Assembly: GCA_018266845.1 (NCBI GenBank)
Contig: JAFDZO010000006.1
Location: forward strand, 36,203-100,202
Direction of reading: 5' to 3'
DNA from: Bacteroidota bacterium
GTDB lineage: Bacteria; Bacteroidota; Ignavibacteria; Tepidaquicellales; Tepidaquicellaceae
Length of the DNA stretch: 64,000 bases
In this document: positions 27,351 to 35,416 of the stretch, one piece after another
How the letters are laid out: each line of letters opens with the position of its first letter
Position numbering within the stretch: the stretch's first letter is position 1
The notes under the pieces: model-generated
Told to the model about the DNA's origin: nothing
Database searches by the model: none
What the model saw: the letters and a program-made list of their open reading frames with translations, nothing else
Position numbers and translations under genes: made by a program

Positions 27351-27408
27351 TAAACCAAATATATTTACTTTCAGTGTATCCATCTGTGTCCTCTCTGGTT
27401 AAAGCCAA

Positions 27409-27825
27409 TCACCTCTTTTCTAATGTCGTAACCACAAAATTGTTCCCGCCTTCTAATATCTTTGATATAGGGCATGCATTAGCAATAAACTTTATCCTTT
27501 CAAGCTGAGCGTCATCAAGTTTGCTCCTGACAATAAGATTTCTTTCAAAGATTGTCCGGCTTACATTTTCTATTTTTTCTGTTTTCAGGTTTACATCCAC
27601 AAGAAGCTCATCTATTTCCCAGCCTTTTCGTTCAAGATACATTTGAATTGTTATAGCGGTGCAGCTTGCCAGAGAGCCGGCAATCAGCTCATACGGGTTC
27701 ATACCCTCATCGCTGCCTCCCTCTTCCAATGGCTCATCGGAAATTACCGTATGCCCTTCTGTATGCAGGATTACCTTGTAGGATTTATTAATCGAAATAG
27801 CCCTTATCCTTTTTTTATCAGTCAT
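27409..27825 (-). CDS. OsmC family peroxiredoxin-like protein
   Basis: The 138-residue product has both redox cysteines of the OsmC/Ohr family: the first in GSLASCTAITIQMYLERKGW and the second in NACPISKIL, with Glu/Pro residues in GGSDEGMNPYELIAG. It probably reduces organic hydroperoxides in the cytoplasm. It lies 13 bp downstream of the PLP lyase on the same strand and may share its transcript. Length is normal for the family. Confidence 0.88.
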   Translation of the reverse strand: MTDKKRIRAISINKSYKVILHTEGHTVISDEPLEEGGSDEGMNPYELIAGSLASCTAITIQMYLERKGWEIDELLVDVNLKTEKIENVSRTIFERNLIVRSKLDDAQLERIKFIANACPISKILEGGNNFVVTTLEKR

Positions 27826-27838
27826 GCTATTTTAAAAT

Positions 27839-29086
27839 TTAAACTTTACTTAAAGCGTTTCCGATGTCATTTTCCAAATCATATACATTTTCCACGCCTA
27901 TAGAAAGCCGTATTAGTTTATCGGTAATATTCATTGCTGCTCTGTGATGCGGCTCAACACCTGCATGAGTCATGGTTGCAGGATGCTCTCCAAGCGATTC
28001 CGTGCTGCCGAGACTTACGGCAAGCTTTACCAGTTTAAGATTATTTAAAAATGTAAATGCTTCCTTCTCCCCGCCCTTTATATCGAACGATACCATCGCT
28101 CCGGGAGAAGAGCACTGTCTTTTGTAAATTTCGTACTGCTCATCATCTGCGCTTAACAATCCGGGATAATAAACCTTCTCAACTTTCGGATGATTGTTTA
28201 AAAAGTTTGCAATCACCTCGGCGTTTTTCGCCTGCTGCTCCATCCTTACTTTTAGTGTTTCAAGGCTGCGCAGCAAAAGCCATCCCGTCCATGGTCCCGC
28301 CATGTTTCCGAGAAAAGTTCTTAAATTTTTTATTCTCGTCATAACTTCTTTCGAGCCGAGGCAAGCCCCTGCAATTACGTCGCTATGCCCGCCGATATAT
28401 TTCGTTGCCGAATACAAAACAAAATCCGCTCCCAGATTTAAAGGATGCTGCCACAAGGGTCCCATATATGTATTATCAACTGCAAGATAAACTTTTTTAT
28501 CTTCGCGGGAATATTTTTCAGCAATCTCTTTGCAGCACTGAATATCTATTAAATCATTCGTGGGGTTAGCAGGCGTTTCAAGATAAATCATAGCAAGCTT
28601 ATCTGCCTTGCCTGAGTTTTCTATAAGCGCAGTCATATCTTCGTATGTTTGCCTCGGCTTAAATTCAATTACATCAATTCCTATTTTCGGCAGAAAGTGA
28701 TTTACGAAATGGTCAGTGCCTCCGTATAGCGGACTGCTAACCATAAGCAAATCACCGGGCGAAAGAAACTCAAGCAGCAGAGTTGAAATGGCAGACATGC
28801 CGCTTTCAAAAACTGCGCACTCCTCAGCTTCATCCCATAGTGTTAATCTGTTTTCTAAAATTTCAAGGTCGGGATTATTTATTCTGCTGTATATCAGCCC
28901 AAGTTCTTCAGCCGGCTTTTTATCCCTTAAGCCGTAGGCAACTTCAAAGAAAGCTTTGCCTTCTTCAGCACTCTTAAAACAAAATGTAGATGTTTGGAAT
29001 ATAGGGCACTTTACTGCCCCTTCTGATAAGGCGGGTTTGTAACCGTAGGACATCATCAAGCTCTCAGGGTGCATCTTTTGAACCAT
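27839..29086 (-). CDS. Cys/Met metabolism PLP enzyme (methionine gamma-lyase or cystathionine synthase/lyase type)
   Basis: The 415-residue product is a fold-type I enzyme. The PLP Lys is in LYSATKYIGGHSDVIAG, and the Tyr/Arg pair IYSRINNPDLEILE and SPLYGGTDHF are standard. SLGSTESLGEHPATMTHAG is the C-terminal substrate/phosphate-binding signature. Which reaction it runs (gamma-elimination of methionine, cystathionine synthesis or cleavage) cannot be decided from sequence alone. There is a 215-bp leader region upstream in which I saw no convincing riboswitch. Confidence 0.87.
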   Translation of the reverse strand: MVQKMHPESLMMSYGYKPALSEGAVKCPIFQTSTFCFKSAEEGKAFFEVAYGLRDKKPAEELGLIYSRINNPDLEILENRLTLWDEAEECAVFESGMSAISTLLLEFLSPGDLLMVSSPLYGGTDHFVNHFLPKIGIDVIEFKPRQTYEDMTALIENSGKADKLAMIYLETPANPTNDLIDIQCCKEIAEKYSREDKKVYLAVDNTYMGPLWQHPLNLGADFVLYSATKYIGGHSDVIAGACLGSKEVMTRIKNLRTFLGNMAGPWTGWLLLRSLETLKVRMEQQAKNAEVIANFLNNHPKVEKVYYPGLLSADDEQYEIYKRQCSSPGAMVSFDIKGGEKEAFTFLNNLKLVKLAVSLGSTESLGEHPATMTHAGVEPHHRAAMNITDKLIRLSIGVENVYDLENDIGNALSKV

Positions 29087-29151
29087 GATTACTCCTTTAA
29101 TTGATACTGAAAATTATTTATTAAATTGATTAATTGTGAGTCAATAATTTA

Positions 29152-29301
29152 TGTGAGGCGGAGAAGAGAAATTGATAAATTAATGGAAGGAACAACTACT
29201 TCATCCCAATGACTTCCCTTGCTAGGATTGAGCCTAAATGCAAAGTTACCAGCATTCGCACTTTTTTTGCTTTTGTAAAAAACGAACAACCGGAGTATAT
29301 A
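29152..29301 (-). other. Open 50-codon extension in frame beyond the restriction-enzyme stop
   Basis: The codons after the TAA at 29302-29304 stay open for 50 codons in the same frame and read like protein (SANAGNFAFRLNPSKGSHWD, then EVVVPSINLS) before TAA at 29149-29151. This may be a lost C-terminus, or the scar of another gene left by insertion. No start codon lies at its beginning. Confidence 0.4.
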
Positions 29302-30063
29302 TTACCAATTACCAAATTTCTTACTCGCATTTCCATATACAAATACACGATTACTAAATTTTTTGGTCAAAGGTATTGTATTAAAAAGCAAATCCATCAT
29401 CCGTGGTTTTAGCATATTGAATCTGATTTGTCTATAGTGAATTGGACTATCATTCCTCATTTCCAATTCAGCAAGATTTGTGCCATTATACTTAAAAATT
29501 ACTTTCTGCTCAGGAACCTGACTTGCAGTTCTTGCTTGTGAATTTTCCACTTCAACTGCATTCGCAAAAGCTGTAACGACATCTTTATTGAGGAATACAT
29601 GATATATATCATCATGCCTTACAGTTAAGTAATTTACTTCTCCTGCATTGAACATAGACTTATTTATGAAACTTCTAATTCTTCTTTTTTCCTGTAACAA
29701 ATCCTTTAACATTCGCATAGGTTTTCTGCATTTCTCCTTAGCAGCACTTTTATTCTTTGCGTAATCTTCAAATTTGGGAGGAAAAGATTCAATGCACTTG
29801 ATAAGCAATTGCCCGATCCCATTCATGCTCTGAAAAACATCATCTTCAAATGCCCGTTTTCCATAAAGAAAAATTTGCCATTTCTTATTTCCGCTTTTTA
29901 ATGAATGTGTATCGCCTGAATGGTCAACAACATCCTTTTTTGCAGATTGATCGTTTCGGTAGTCGCTCTCCAAGCCGATGAGAGTAGCAAACTCTAGCGC
30001 ATGATCGTGTCCCTTTTGTCTTACATTTCGCGCTGCATCACTTGAGAGTCCTCTTTTTGCCAT
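29302..30063 (-). CDS. Probable type II restriction endonuclease
   Basis: The 253-residue product overlaps the start of the downstream end of the adenine methylase by 26 bp, the classic layout of a restriction-modification pair. A candidate PD-(D/E)XK-like site is DVVDHSGDTHSLKSGNKKW, with acidic residues followed by S-L-K. The rest is basic and helical (KPMRMLKDLLQEKRRIRSF). I do not recognise the exact family or its recognition site. The C-terminus ends abruptly at KKFGNW, and the frame continues open past the stop. It is AT-rich and isolated between spacers, which suggests transfer. Confidence 0.65.
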   Translation of the reverse strand: MAKRGLSSDAARNVRQKGHDHALEFATLIGLESDYRNDQSAKKDVVDHSGDTHSLKSGNKKWQIFLYGKRAFEDDVFQSMNGIGQLLIKCIESFPPKFEDYAKNKSAAKEKCRKPMRMLKDLLQEKRRIRSFINKSMFNAGEVNYLTVRHDDIYHVFLNKDVVTAFANAVEVENSQARTASQVPEQKVIFKYNGTNLAELEMRNDSPIHYRQIRFNMLKPRMMDLLFNTIPLTKKFSNRVFVYGNASKKFGNW

Positions 30064-31114
30064 TACTGGTATTTGGTAAATTATAGATTAAAAGTTCATG
30101 AGATTTTTTCACATGGCTTCCGTTATTATCCCTTAAGCGATTTTCACCAATTCTGGTATCGCCTTGGCTCAACGTATATTGCCATGAAGGTGTTTGAAAA
30201 GGAAAGTCTTTATACCACTCTCGAATTGTACTGCAATCATTATATGATAATATGAAACCTCCTTTGTGATTTAAAAGTAAGTCCCTCAATTTATCATGTT
30301 TAAATCCTTTGTGGTGTATTGGGAAATTTCTATGGGGATATAAACCTATAAAAGTTTTACTATCGCCGTCTAAATAATAAGGAGGGTCACAATAAAAAAA
30401 ATCATTTGGATATTTTTCAAACACGCTTTCAAAATCTTCACACTCAACCGAAATATTGTCCAGCTTTAGCATTCTGGATTTTTCAATCATTGTCTTATAT
30501 CTATCTTCCTGTAAATATACGGAAGACGGCCACCCTAAAAAATGCGGTCCATAGGAAGTATTATGATTGAAATAGTATAAAGCTGCCAACTCTAATTTGT
30601 TTTTAATAATTTTAGTGCCTTTCCAATGCTCTTTCATAATTGCCTTAACTTCTAAAAATCCTTCACGCGTTGGTTTGTATTGCTTTAAATATTTTTGCAT
30701 TCCTTCGGGAGCCGAAAATTGATGCTGCCAATAATTCACAAGTAGGTCAAAAATATCAAACCCTTTTACTTCTAAGTTAAGTTCTTTCGCGCACGCAATT
30801 TCAAATGAACCTCCGCCAAAAAATGGAGAAATAATTCTTTTTAAATAACTGGGTAAAAGCTCAACAATTAATCCGACCGCTAGTGTTTTCCCGCCCGCGT
30901 ATCTTAAAGTTGTGCCTGTATATCTCTTGTATTTTTGCTTGCCGGAAGGGCTTTGTAGTTTACGTAAAAAAATCTCTTTTAATAACTGAAACTCACTTTG
31001 GATTTCGGTTTCTGGAAAAACTAAGTACTGCGCAACCGGCTCCTGCAATAAATCGGAAGTCTTTTTTGTTATAACAGAGTTATTATGTTTTAATACTTTT
31101 GGTTTACTCTTCAA
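30038..31114 (-). CDS. D12-class N6-adenine DNA methyltransferase
   Basis: The 358-residue product has the D12 (Dam-like) motifs in order: TLRYAGGKT (motif X), ISPFFGGGSFEIA (motif I, SAM binding) and DFFYCDPPYY (motif IV, DPPY). It methylates adenine in duplex DNA and should protect the host from the adjacent endonuclease. About 70 extra N-terminal residues precede motif X. The only possible start near there is TTG at 31114. Transcribed first, with the endonuclease translationally coupled behind it, so protection could precede cutting. Confidence 0.9.
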   Translation of the reverse strand: MKSKPKVLKHNNSVITKKTSDLLQEPVAQYLVFPETEIQSEFQLLKEIFLRKLQSPSGKQKYKRYTGTTLRYAGGKTLAVGLIVELLPSYLKRIISPFFGGGSFEIACAKELNLEVKGFDIFDLLVNYWQHQFSAPEGMQKYLKQYKPTREGFLEVKAIMKEHWKGTKIIKNKLELAALYYFNHNTSYGPHFLGWPSSVYLQEDRYKTMIEKSRMLKLDNISVECEDFESVFEKYPNDFFYCDPPYYLDGDSKTFIGLYPHRNFPIHHKGFKHDKLRDLLLNHKGGFILSYNDCSTIREWYKDFPFQTPSWQYTLSQGDTRIGENRLRDNNGSHVKKSHELLIYNLPNTSNGKKRTLK

Positions 31115-31503
31115 GAAAAATTTGAAATTTATAGGATTGAATTCTTTGTTAATATAGGTTTAGTCGTCTCAAAAAAAAACGCTTAAAGTTATTCTTTAGT
31201 ATAGTTCAAATTACACTAAAAAAAGTTTACTGAAAATGATAAGATAAACGCGCAGGGCTTCCTAAAGTACATAAAGATTATCGTTCTGTTAGTGTAGAGA
31301 CGCAATACTTTGCGTCTCCATAGACATTTGCCGGAACACTAGGACAAATTTTTATTTAACTTTAGAGAAATGTTTCAAATTTTGTATAACTTTTTAATAT
31401 TATTTTGAAAAAAATTTTTGTTGTGTGATGAGAACACTTTAAATAGAAGAAATTCAGTAAAGAATGTTTTTTTATTTTTCTTTAAATTTCAATAAACAAT
31501 TAT
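31115..31503. other. Gene-free spacer upstream of the methylase
   Basis: This 389-bp AT-rich spacer contains a palindrome (31294-31320) and an AT-rich motif (31408-31434) that both also occur in the 4981-5563 spacer. No gene seen. Confidence 0.7.
31294..31320. repeat. GTAGA-ACG-AAT palindrome, copy 2
   Basis: GTAGAGACGCAA, short spacer TAC, TTTGCGTCTC. Same family as 5493-5520. Confidence 0.65.
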
Positions 31504-31698
31504 ATGACAAACATAGAAACTATAAAAAGGAATATAGAACAGCACAATCCGGGAAAAAAGGGATGGTATGCTGCCATTGATACCAAGACAGGCAATTTCA
31601 AATTGGGTAAAACATTAATCAGTTCATATAAAAATGCAAAATCAACTTTAGTAGTTGAGAAATTTAGTTTTTATAAAATTGGCATTGACCCACTTTAG
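31504..31698 (+). CDS. Small protein, possible DUF5678-like
   Basis: The 64-residue frame starts at ATG without a visible Shine-Dalgarno. The sequence (KKGWYAAIDTKTGNFKLGKT, then a Lys/Ala helix and EKFSFYKIG) resembles the beta-strand/helix plan of small DUF5678-type proteins of the form WVAI...GK...A...K. A degraded relative may lie at 47094-47250. It is isolated between the restriction system and nuoM. Composition fits coding DNA, but at this size it could be chance. Confidence 0.4.
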   Translation: MTNIETIKRNIEQHNPGKKGWYAAIDTKTGNFKLGKTLISSYKNAKSTLVVEKFSFYKIGIDPL

Positions 31699-31797
31699 TT
31701 TCATGTAAAGGAAAAAATAAGCAGAGATTTTTTAATAAAATTATCAATCATCCTTTACCAATTATTAATTGATAAATTACCTTCAGCAAAAAATTTT

Positions 31798-31815
31798 CCC
31801 ATTACTACTAATAGG
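31798..31815. promoter_or_regulatory. Operator-like dyad, copy A
   Basis: CCCATTACTACTAATAGG: seven-base arms around CTAC with one mismatch. It matches 16 of 18 bases of the dyad at 46875-46892. Both are in otherwise empty spacers. Confidence 0.35.
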
Positions 31816-31941
31816 CAGGTTTTGCTTTACTTATAAATCCGGTTTGATTAAATTTATAGAGGCAGTTTTTCCGTCCGAAAAAATGCTCAAAGACGTTCTT
31901 AAAAATGTGAAAATTCAAGATTGATAAAACAGGAATTTAAG

Positions 31942-31970
31942 CGAAAACTTACGAGGGGGCGTAAGTTTCG
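31942..31970. other. Hairpin with an AGGGGG loop
   Basis: AAACTTACG (31945-31953) pairs with CGTAAGTTT (31960-31968), extended by CG/CG past a bulged A. The loop is AGGGGG. No T run follows, so it is not a standard terminator; it could be part of a small RNA or a protein-binding site. Confidence 0.5.
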
Positions 31971-31999
31971 GTATATGAAAAAACAATACTTAAAGACAT

Positions 32000-32025
32000 A
32001 AAAAAACCCCGCTTTTAACGGGGTT
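32000..32025 (-). terminator. Terminator of the nuoM gene
   Basis: AACCCCG (32005-32011) and CGGGGTT (32019-32025) with a 7-base loop; on the minus strand it is followed by T at 32006-32000. Confidence 0.8.
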
Positions 32026-32045
32026 AAACTATGTATCTTTGTACT

Positions 32046-32069
32046 TTTTGAATGCTCCGGCTTTGCAAA
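32046..32069. repeat. TCCG-loop palindrome, weak copy
   Basis: TTTGAATGC, loop TCCG, GCTTTGCAAA: imperfect arms but the same loop and GC/GC closing pairs as the other family members. Confidence 0.4.
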
Positions 32070-32070
32070 T

Positions 32071-33627
32071 TTATTTTACCGGAGGAGGTGTAGTGCCGTT
32101 TGGCGTTGTCTCTGTTACCTTGGGCTTATACTTCTCAAAGTTTTCAATAATTTTCTTTACCGATGTTTCCGTCTTGCTTAGGAAGGTATTCGGGTAAACA
32201 CCAATCCATACTATAAAAATCACAAGTGGAATTATGGAGGCAAGCTCAAGCTTGGAAATATCTTTTAAGTCTTTGTTCTTTTCATTTTCGATCGGTCCGA
32301 GCATTACTCTCTGGAACATCCACAATAAATAAACCGCCGCGAAAATTACAGCCGTAGTTGATAAAATTGTATAAACAGGTGTTCCGAGATTTGCTGATTT
32401 GTAAGAGCCAATCAATACAAGGAACTCACCGATGAATCCGTTAAGTCCCGGCAAGCCGATTGAGGAAAATACAACAAGCATAAAAATTACGGAAAAGACC
32501 GGCATCACTTTCATTATTCCGCCATACTCAGCAATAAGCTTTGTGTGCCTTCTTTCGTAAAGCATACCTACGATAAGGAAGAGCGCACCGGTTGAAAGCC
32601 CGTGGTTAATCATCTGAATCACTCCGCCCTGCATCGCTTCAGCCGTCAAAGCGAAAGTACCGAGCACAATAAACGCCAAATGCGAAACCGATGAGTAAGC
32701 AACAAGCTTCTTAGCGTCTTTCTGCACAATGGAAACAAGCGCTCCGTAAATAATTCCTATAGTAGCAAGAATGGCAATGTAAGGAGTCATCGCGACAAAT
32801 CCCGCAGGAAAAAGCGGCAATGAGAAACGCAGCAATCCGTAAGTACCCATTTTTAAAAGAACTGCGGCAAGAATGACAGAGCCGGCAGTCGGCGCCTGAA
32901 CGTGAGCGTCGGGCAGCCAGGTATGGAACGGAAAGAGCGGTACCTTTATTAAGAAACTGAGTGTAAACAATATGAATAAGAAAATCTGTTTATCAGCGGC
33001 AATGGACGGAGATACCATAACAAGTCTGGTAAGGTCAGTTGTGAACTCCCCTATCATCGGCTGGCAAAGGAAACCGAGCCAGATTATTCCGATAAGAAGC
33101 AGCAAGCTTCCGAACATTGTATATAAAAAGAATTTCACAGTTGCATAAATTCTGTCATCGCTGCCCCAGATACCAATCATGAAATACATCGGAATAAGAA
33201 TGAACTCCCAGAAGATATAGAAGAGCACTAAATCCAGCGAAGAGAATACTCCGATGAGCGCACCTTCAAGCATAAGAAGCAGGAAGAAATATTCTTTTAC
33301 TCTTGTTTTAATTGTATTCCACGAAGCCATGATGCACAACGGCATTATGAATGTGGAAAGCACAATCAGCAGCATTGATATGCCGTCTATTCCGAGGTAG
33401 TAATATGAGTTAAGTGCGGTAATCCATTTCCATTTTTCTACGAACTGATAATCAGCGTTGGCGGGATTGTACGTGAAGAAAAGCACCAATGACAATACAA
33501 ACGGAATCAGCGATACAATCATTGCATACCATTTTATCATAGTCTCGTTTTCCTTTTTCATGAAAAGAATCACAAGCGCAAGTACAATCGGTGTGAAAAT
33601 CGTTAAAGAAAGAATATTAGGTATCAA
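32071..33627 (-). CDS. nuoM: NADH-quinone oxidoreductase subunit M (orphan)
   Basis: The 518-residue product is a proton-pumping antiporter-like subunit of complex I with about 14 transmembrane helices. Landmarks are FYIFWEFILIPMYFMIGIWG (with the key Glu), FPFHTWLPDAHVQAPTAGS and KKLVAYSSVSHLAFIVLG. The tail is Pro/Thr-rich. The start is TTG at 33627 because no ATG lies upstream in frame. NuoL and NuoN, its usual neighbours, are absent on both sides: a terminator and the restriction locus lie downstream, an oxidoreductase gene upstream. Either this is a displaced single copy or an extra paralogue. Confidence 0.92.
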   Translation of the reverse strand: MIPNILSLTIFTPIVLALVILFMKKENETMIKWYAMIVSLIPFVLSLVLFFTYNPANADYQFVEKWKWITALNSYYYLGIDGISMLLIVLSTFIMPLCIMASWNTIKTRVKEYFFLLLMLEGALIGVFSSLDLVLFYIFWEFILIPMYFMIGIWGSDDRIYATVKFFLYTMFGSLLLLIGIIWLGFLCQPMIGEFTTDLTRLVMVSPSIAADKQIFLFILFTLSFLIKVPLFPFHTWLPDAHVQAPTAGSVILAAVLLKMGTYGLLRFSLPLFPAGFVAMTPYIAILATIGIIYGALVSIVQKDAKKLVAYSSVSHLAFIVLGTFALTAEAMQGGVIQMINHGLSTGALFLIVGMLYERRHTKLIAEYGGIMKVMPVFSVIFMLVVFSSIGLPGLNGFIGEFLVLIGSYKSANLGTPVYTILSTTAVIFAAVYLLWMFQRVMLGPIENEKNKDLKDISKLELASIIPLVIFIVWIGVYPNTFLSKTETSVKKIIENFEKYKPKVTETTPNGTTPPPVK

Positions 33628-33674
33628 TTTTCTTTAATTTTATTTTTAAGCTTCAAAAAATTATCTTATTTGCA

Positions 33675-33702
33675 ATTGTTTCCCAAACTGGAGTTTAGGA
33701 TA
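33675..33702. repeat. TGGA-loop palindrome, family copy
   Basis: GTTTCCCAAAC, loop TGGA, GTTTAGGATAC; reverse orientation of the TCCA-loop form at 55857-55880. Confidence 0.5.
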
Positions 33703-33709
33703 CAGGACT

Positions 33710-35407
33710 CTATCCTTTGTTTCTTATTCCCTGCTCTTCGTTGATGAAAATCCATCCGACAACTTTTCCTATATTTATATCTTTAAACTTATCCCAATAA
33801 TCGTCATTGAAAATATAACGCGAGCTGAAGGTTTCATCCGTCATTGCTTTTGATTGTTTCATAATTGCCTTAAATCTTTCATTCCACAATTTCCAATTCT
33901 TCTCACGTAAATCAAACCAGCCTGCATCACACCATTTATCAATTGTCGCCGGATTTACATCAAAAATATCTCCCTTTAAAACAGAAGGAGTTTTAATATC
34001 CGGTCCGCGAAGAACGCTCTTGCCGTCAGGCATCAGAATCGGTATTCCAATAGAAACAATTTCATTTCTAAGCTTGGAATCCTTCTTAATTAAATCGTGT
34101 ATCTTTTTAGCCGCTGTTTTATAATCGGCTTTAATATACTCATTGAAATTTTTATAAATAAGTCTAATCGCATTAGCTTCAAAAAGAAGTTTCGACAGTC
34201 TGGGAGGTCCAAGCATTTCAAACGCAACTGAATTTGTATTGTGCTTTTTCTCTAACGCCTTTATCTGATTTGTTGCATATTGCTGCATAAATCCTGCTCT
34301 GTATGACGGCTCCATAGAAGCACTGTCAATTGCATTAATTACATCATGCCCGGTATTGTGTCCTTTAATTTCCAGCACAGCATTTTCTGCAATTTCTTCC
34401 GGTGTAACAAACTGCATTTGTCCTACAGTAGAAATTGTTTCAAACTCTGCCGCAGAGAATATTCCATTTTCACCGGTATCAATATAAACAGTTTTTAAAT
34501 TGCCTGCCGTTTTATATTTTTTATCAGAAACTCTGTTAAACTTTTTGCCAAGCGGTTCTGCATCTTCCATTTTGGTGTTTATCAAAGCAATCGGCTTGCC
34601 GCCTTTTCTTATTTCACCATAAGCAATTTTTTTCCATGCAATGGAAGCAGTCGGTTTTAACTCCTTTACAGCGGGACCGTTCGGAGTTCTTGCCATTAAG
34701 AATAATAACAATGTGTGAGCGCCTGCAACTGATGATTTACTCAATAGCATTCTTGAAGGCTTCTCTTCACTGTGTGTGTAAGGAATGTTCAATCCCATTC
34801 CGCCCGTTCCGCTGGTTCCGATTTTAAGATAATACTTCGTCTTAAATTCAGTCATTCCGTAATACAAAATCTGTATATGCCTTATAAGCTGCGGTATGTA
34901 TGAAACGCACATAAATTTTTCAACAGATTCTTTCAGGTTATCATAATCTCTTTCAGGTCCGTCTATATATCTTTGAATATCGGTAAACGATTTGAATATA
35001 TTCTGATATGCAATTGCAGTTGCAGTATTTATACAGTCAATTACTATATCGGGCTTGTGCTGCTTTAACAATTTATACAATGCAGCATTTTTTAAAATGT
35101 CATCGTTAAGCTCATCGCTTATATCGTGCATTAACTTTTTTCTTTCAGAAGCGCTTTTTAAAATCAGCTCGCGGTTCTTATCCTTAAATTCATTTCTTAC
35201 GAAAACATTTCCATACCATGGCACAAAAAATCCTTTGGGCTTTTTGTATTCTTTTGAAAGCGAGTTACAAATATCTTCAGCCTCTTCTTTTTTAAGTGAT
35301 GTAAGAACAATTTTTTTCGGCTGCTCGGGCATTAACTGCCTAGCGATTGCCGAACCTACAAGCCCCCATCCGCCCAGAATAAGAACTGTTTTATTTTTAA
35401 TATCCAT
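33710..35407 (-). CDS. NAD(P)-binding Rossmann oxidoreductase/epimerase-like protein
   Basis: The 565-residue product begins with a Rossmann dinucleotide site (TVLILGGWGLVGSAIARQL) as in the extended short-chain dehydrogenase/saccharopine-type families. GTSGTGGMGLNIPYTHSEE and SKSSVAGAHTLLLFLMA mark the core. The remainder is helical and not assignable. The last residues (NEEQGIRNKG) are encoded by heptamer-like repeat DNA, so the C-terminus probably extended into a spacer repeat. It is the last gene of a three-gene cluster with a GNAT and an aldehyde dehydrogenase (9-bp and 3-bp gaps). The substrate is unknown. Confidence 0.75.
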   Translation of the reverse strand: MDIKNKTVLILGGWGLVGSAIARQLMPEQPKKIVLTSLKKEEAEDICNSLSKEYKKPKGFFVPWYGNVFVRNEFKDKNRELILKSASERKKLMHDISDELNDDILKNAALYKLLKQHKPDIVIDCINTATAIAYQNIFKSFTDIQRYIDGPERDYDNLKESVEKFMCVSYIPQLIRHIQILYYGMTEFKTKYYLKIGTSGTGGMGLNIPYTHSEEKPSRMLLSKSSVAGAHTLLLFLMARTPNGPAVKELKPTASIAWKKIAYGEIRKGGKPIALINTKMEDAEPLGKKFNRVSDKKYKTAGNLKTVYIDTGENGIFSAAEFETISTVGQMQFVTPEEIAENAVLEIKGHNTGHDVINAIDSASMEPSYRAGFMQQYATNQIKALEKKHNTNSVAFEMLGPPRLSKLLFEANAIRLIYKNFNEYIKADYKTAAKKIHDLIKKDSKLRNEIVSIGIPILMPDGKSVLRGPDIKTPSVLKGDIFDVNPATIDKWCDAGWFDLREKNWKLWNERFKAIMKQSKAMTDETFSSRYIFNDDYWDKFKDINIGKVVGWIFINEEQGIRNKG

Positions 35408-35416
35408 TAACTTTTT

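Larger units (their letters stand above)
27029..27408. other. Gene-free spacer with an inverted-repeat element and a palindrome
   Basis: This 380-bp spacer holds copy 3 of the AACCGCAAAG inverted-repeat element and a TTTCCAAGC-loop-GCTTGGGAAA palindrome. The short plus-strand frame at 27320-27508 runs into osmC antisense and is not a gene. Confidence 0.75.
31699..32070. other. Spacer with an operator-like palindrome, a G-loop hairpin and a terminator
   Basis: This 372-bp spacer holds the 18-base dyad at 31798-31815, the hairpin at 31942-31970, the nuoM terminator at 32000-32025 and a TCCG-loop palindrome at 32046-32069. No protein gene seen. Confidence 0.6.

Noticed and set aside
27320..27508. 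62-codon plus-strand frame
   Set aside because: Runs antisense into osmC, starts in a palindrome and has no coding signals.
29087..29301. SAM-type riboswitch before the Cys/Met lyase
   Set aside because: No core helices recognised, and most of the region is explained by the open tail of the restriction-enzyme frame.
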